From G963662655 sp963665015 (lineage in GTDB: Bacteria; Cloacimonadota; Cloacimonadia; Cloacimonadales; JAIOQZ01), in contig CAXXSY010000003.1 of the NCBI GenBank assembly GCA_963665015.2, forward strand, positions 186,001 to 250,000: a stretch of DNA of 64,000 bases, read 5' to 3'. The notes under the pieces were generated by a model. That model did not search any database, was not told the DNA's origin, and saw only the letters and a list, made by a program, of their open reading frames with translations. A program made the translations under genes and the position numbers. Positions 62,993 to 64,000 of this stretch are shown here, piece by piece. How positions within the stretch are numbered: position 1 is the stretch's first letter; each line of letters begins with the position of its first letter.

Positions 62993-64000
62993 TGCTTTCT
63001 CACGCGATCCGAAGATCATCAAGTTGCTGACGAACCGGGGAAACAGGTTCTTCCTTGACCTGGATGTCGATGACAGGAACTTCGTTCAGCCGAGGGGCTA
63101 TCGCGCGAAGAAGCCACGGTATCGCTTGTTGCGGCGGCTTCGGGTGATGAACACGTCGAATCGGGTCATCCGCAGCCCCCGGTTCTGCATCAACGGCAAG
63201 CCGCCGGATCGCATCGAGTCGCTGATTCGGACAGACGATAACCCGACACAGCGCCAGAAAGCCTTGAGGCTTTATCGACACTGGACGGACAATATCGTCC
63301 ACTATCCCGTCGGAATCAAGGCCTGTCGGCACCCCTTTCTCCTGAACAACTACTGGGGCTACAACATCTGCGGTTTCGCGGCCGCGTTCCTCAGCTCGAT
63401 TCTGCAAAAGCTCGGTATCCCGGCGCAAAAGGTGCCGGTGCAGGGGCATGTTGTTCACCAGTACCGTATCAACGAACGCTGGATCATCCTCGATGCGGAT
63501 TTGAACTGCGTTTATCGAATGCTGGACAACCGCCGTTTCGCCGGATTCGACGATATCCGGAAAGACCCACTCCTTGTGCATCGAACCAACACCTACGGCA
63601 GGCACCGGTCTTTCGACCTCGAGCGAAACCGCTTCAGCGCGTCTCTGTATGAGTTTCACCCGACGGAGATGAAGAAGCCTCCCGCGTACGACAGCGATGT
63701 CTTTTCGGGATTGCCCAAGCCGATGTCGCTGTACCCGGGGGAGTCGATCACATACGATTTCGAGCGAACGATCCGCCGACCATTGAAAGAATCTTCCGCA
63801 CCGCTTCCGAAAGAGGTTGGCGAGGTTTCGCTGATGCAGGTTCGATACCGTTTCAGGCCCGATCGGAGACCTGCCGATCGACGTGGCGAGAAGGTACTGT
63901 TTACCCGCTACTCGATCCGGTCGATTCGCTTTGTCGATACAAACAGGACGATCGACGTTCCCGACGACCAGATCGTCACGCATGTGAGCTTGCCCGCAGA
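62985..64000 (+). CDS. Transglutaminase-like (papain-fold) protein, 3' end outside window
   Basis: Plus-strand frame open from GTG 62985 to the window edge. It overlaps the end of the beta-helix gene by eight bases; TTG and ATG codons further in are alternative starts, and the ribosome site is weak. The segment YNICGFAAAFLSSILQKLGI, then GHVVHQY and WIILDAD, has the Cys-His-Asp order of the transglutaminase-like superfamily. No signal peptide or membrane helix is seen at the N terminus. The frame lies in host-like GC-rich codons, and the long minus-strand frame across it (63000-63983) is its shadow. Confidence 0.65.
   Translation, partial: MSSAFSRDPKIIKLLTNRGNRFFLDLDVDDRNFVQPRGYRAKKPRYRLLRRLRVMNTSNRVIRSPRFCINGKPPDRIESLIRTDDNPTQRQKALRLYRHWTDNIVHYPVGIKACRHPFLLNNYWGYNICGFAAAFLSSILQKLGIPAQKVPVQGHVVHQYRINERWIILDADLNCVYRMLDNRRFAGFDDIRKDPLLVHRTNTYGRHRSFDLERNRFSASLYEFHPTEMKKPPAYDSDVFSGLPKPMSLYPGESITYDFERTIRRPLKESSAPLPKEVGEVSLMQVRYRFRPDRRPADRRGEKVLFTRYSIRSIRFVDTNRTIDVPDDQIVTHVSLPA

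Noticed and set aside
63000..63983. 327-codon minus-strand frame at the right edge
   Set aside because: The plus-strand frame running off the edge has a transglutaminase-like Cys-His-Asp order; the minus frame has no motif.

Overview
The window looks like chromosomal DNA of an uncultured Gram-negative bacterium of the FCB superphylum, most likely Cloacimonadota or a near relative. The evidence is two proteins with a complete type IX secretion (T9SS) sorting domain (NYPNPFNPTTT start, short ML(M)xK-type end), several very large secreted proteins made of choice-of-anchor J, ASH-like and FN3-like modules, and a flexirubin/aryl-polyene type biosynthetic operon. This taxonomic call is an inference: no rRNA, tRNA or ribosomal protein gene is present to test it. 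Most of the DNA is moderately GC-rich. Visibly AT-richer patches are a restriction-modification remnant (25-27 kb), an ATPase/nuclease pair (55.5-57.5 kb) and the middle parts of some surface-protein genes.

Layout. 1-15.3 kb: a secretome block with a giant subtilisin-like protease (5' end outside the window), a choloylglycine-hydrolase-family enzyme, a LamG-containing protein and a choice-of-anchor J protein. Two of these genes are preceded by near-identical sigma-54 type promoters. 15.5-21.2 kb: a tightly packed minus-strand operon (TPR membrane protein, FliK-like protein, a 42-codon gene, GAF/H-box protein, PilZ protein, FKBP lipoprotein, small membrane protein, M29 aminopeptidase). 21.4-24.7 kb: a STAS protein and a 988-residue envelope protein carrying 15 perfect seven-residue repeats. 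25.2-27.0 kb: a decayed restriction-modification pair. 27.0-32.9 kb: a membrane protein, a tandem pair of mosaic T9SS-sorted paralogues, an M23 peptidase and a 38-codon gene with its own terminator.

33.2-51.3 kb: a 16-gene minus-strand operon, nearly every gene overlapping the next, behind a strong promoter and a perfect palindrome. It has every core activity needed to make an aryl polyene or flexirubin-like lipid: aromatic amino acid ammonia-lyase, aryl-acid ligase, ACP, ketoreductase, three ketosynthases plus a chain-length-factor-like domain, a two-part dehydratase, a thioesterase, two different acyltransferases, a DUF2062 glycosyltransferase and a carotenoid-desaturase-like oxidoreductase. 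It also has three consecutive B12-binding radical SAM enzymes, which I regard as the most novel feature. Two enzymes that are heterodimers elsewhere appear as single fused chains (KS with chain-length factor; ApeP-like with ApeI-like dehydratase).

51.4-64 kb: a glycosyltransferase, a histidine ammonia-lyase with an rRNA methyltransferase, an AT-rich ATPase/nuclease pair resembling an abortive-infection system, a small membrane protein, a beta-helix protein of seven ~206-residue modules, and the start of a transglutaminase-like gene running off the right edge. Three families of small palindromic repeats are scattered between 31 and 40 kb, and two copies sit inside reading frames.
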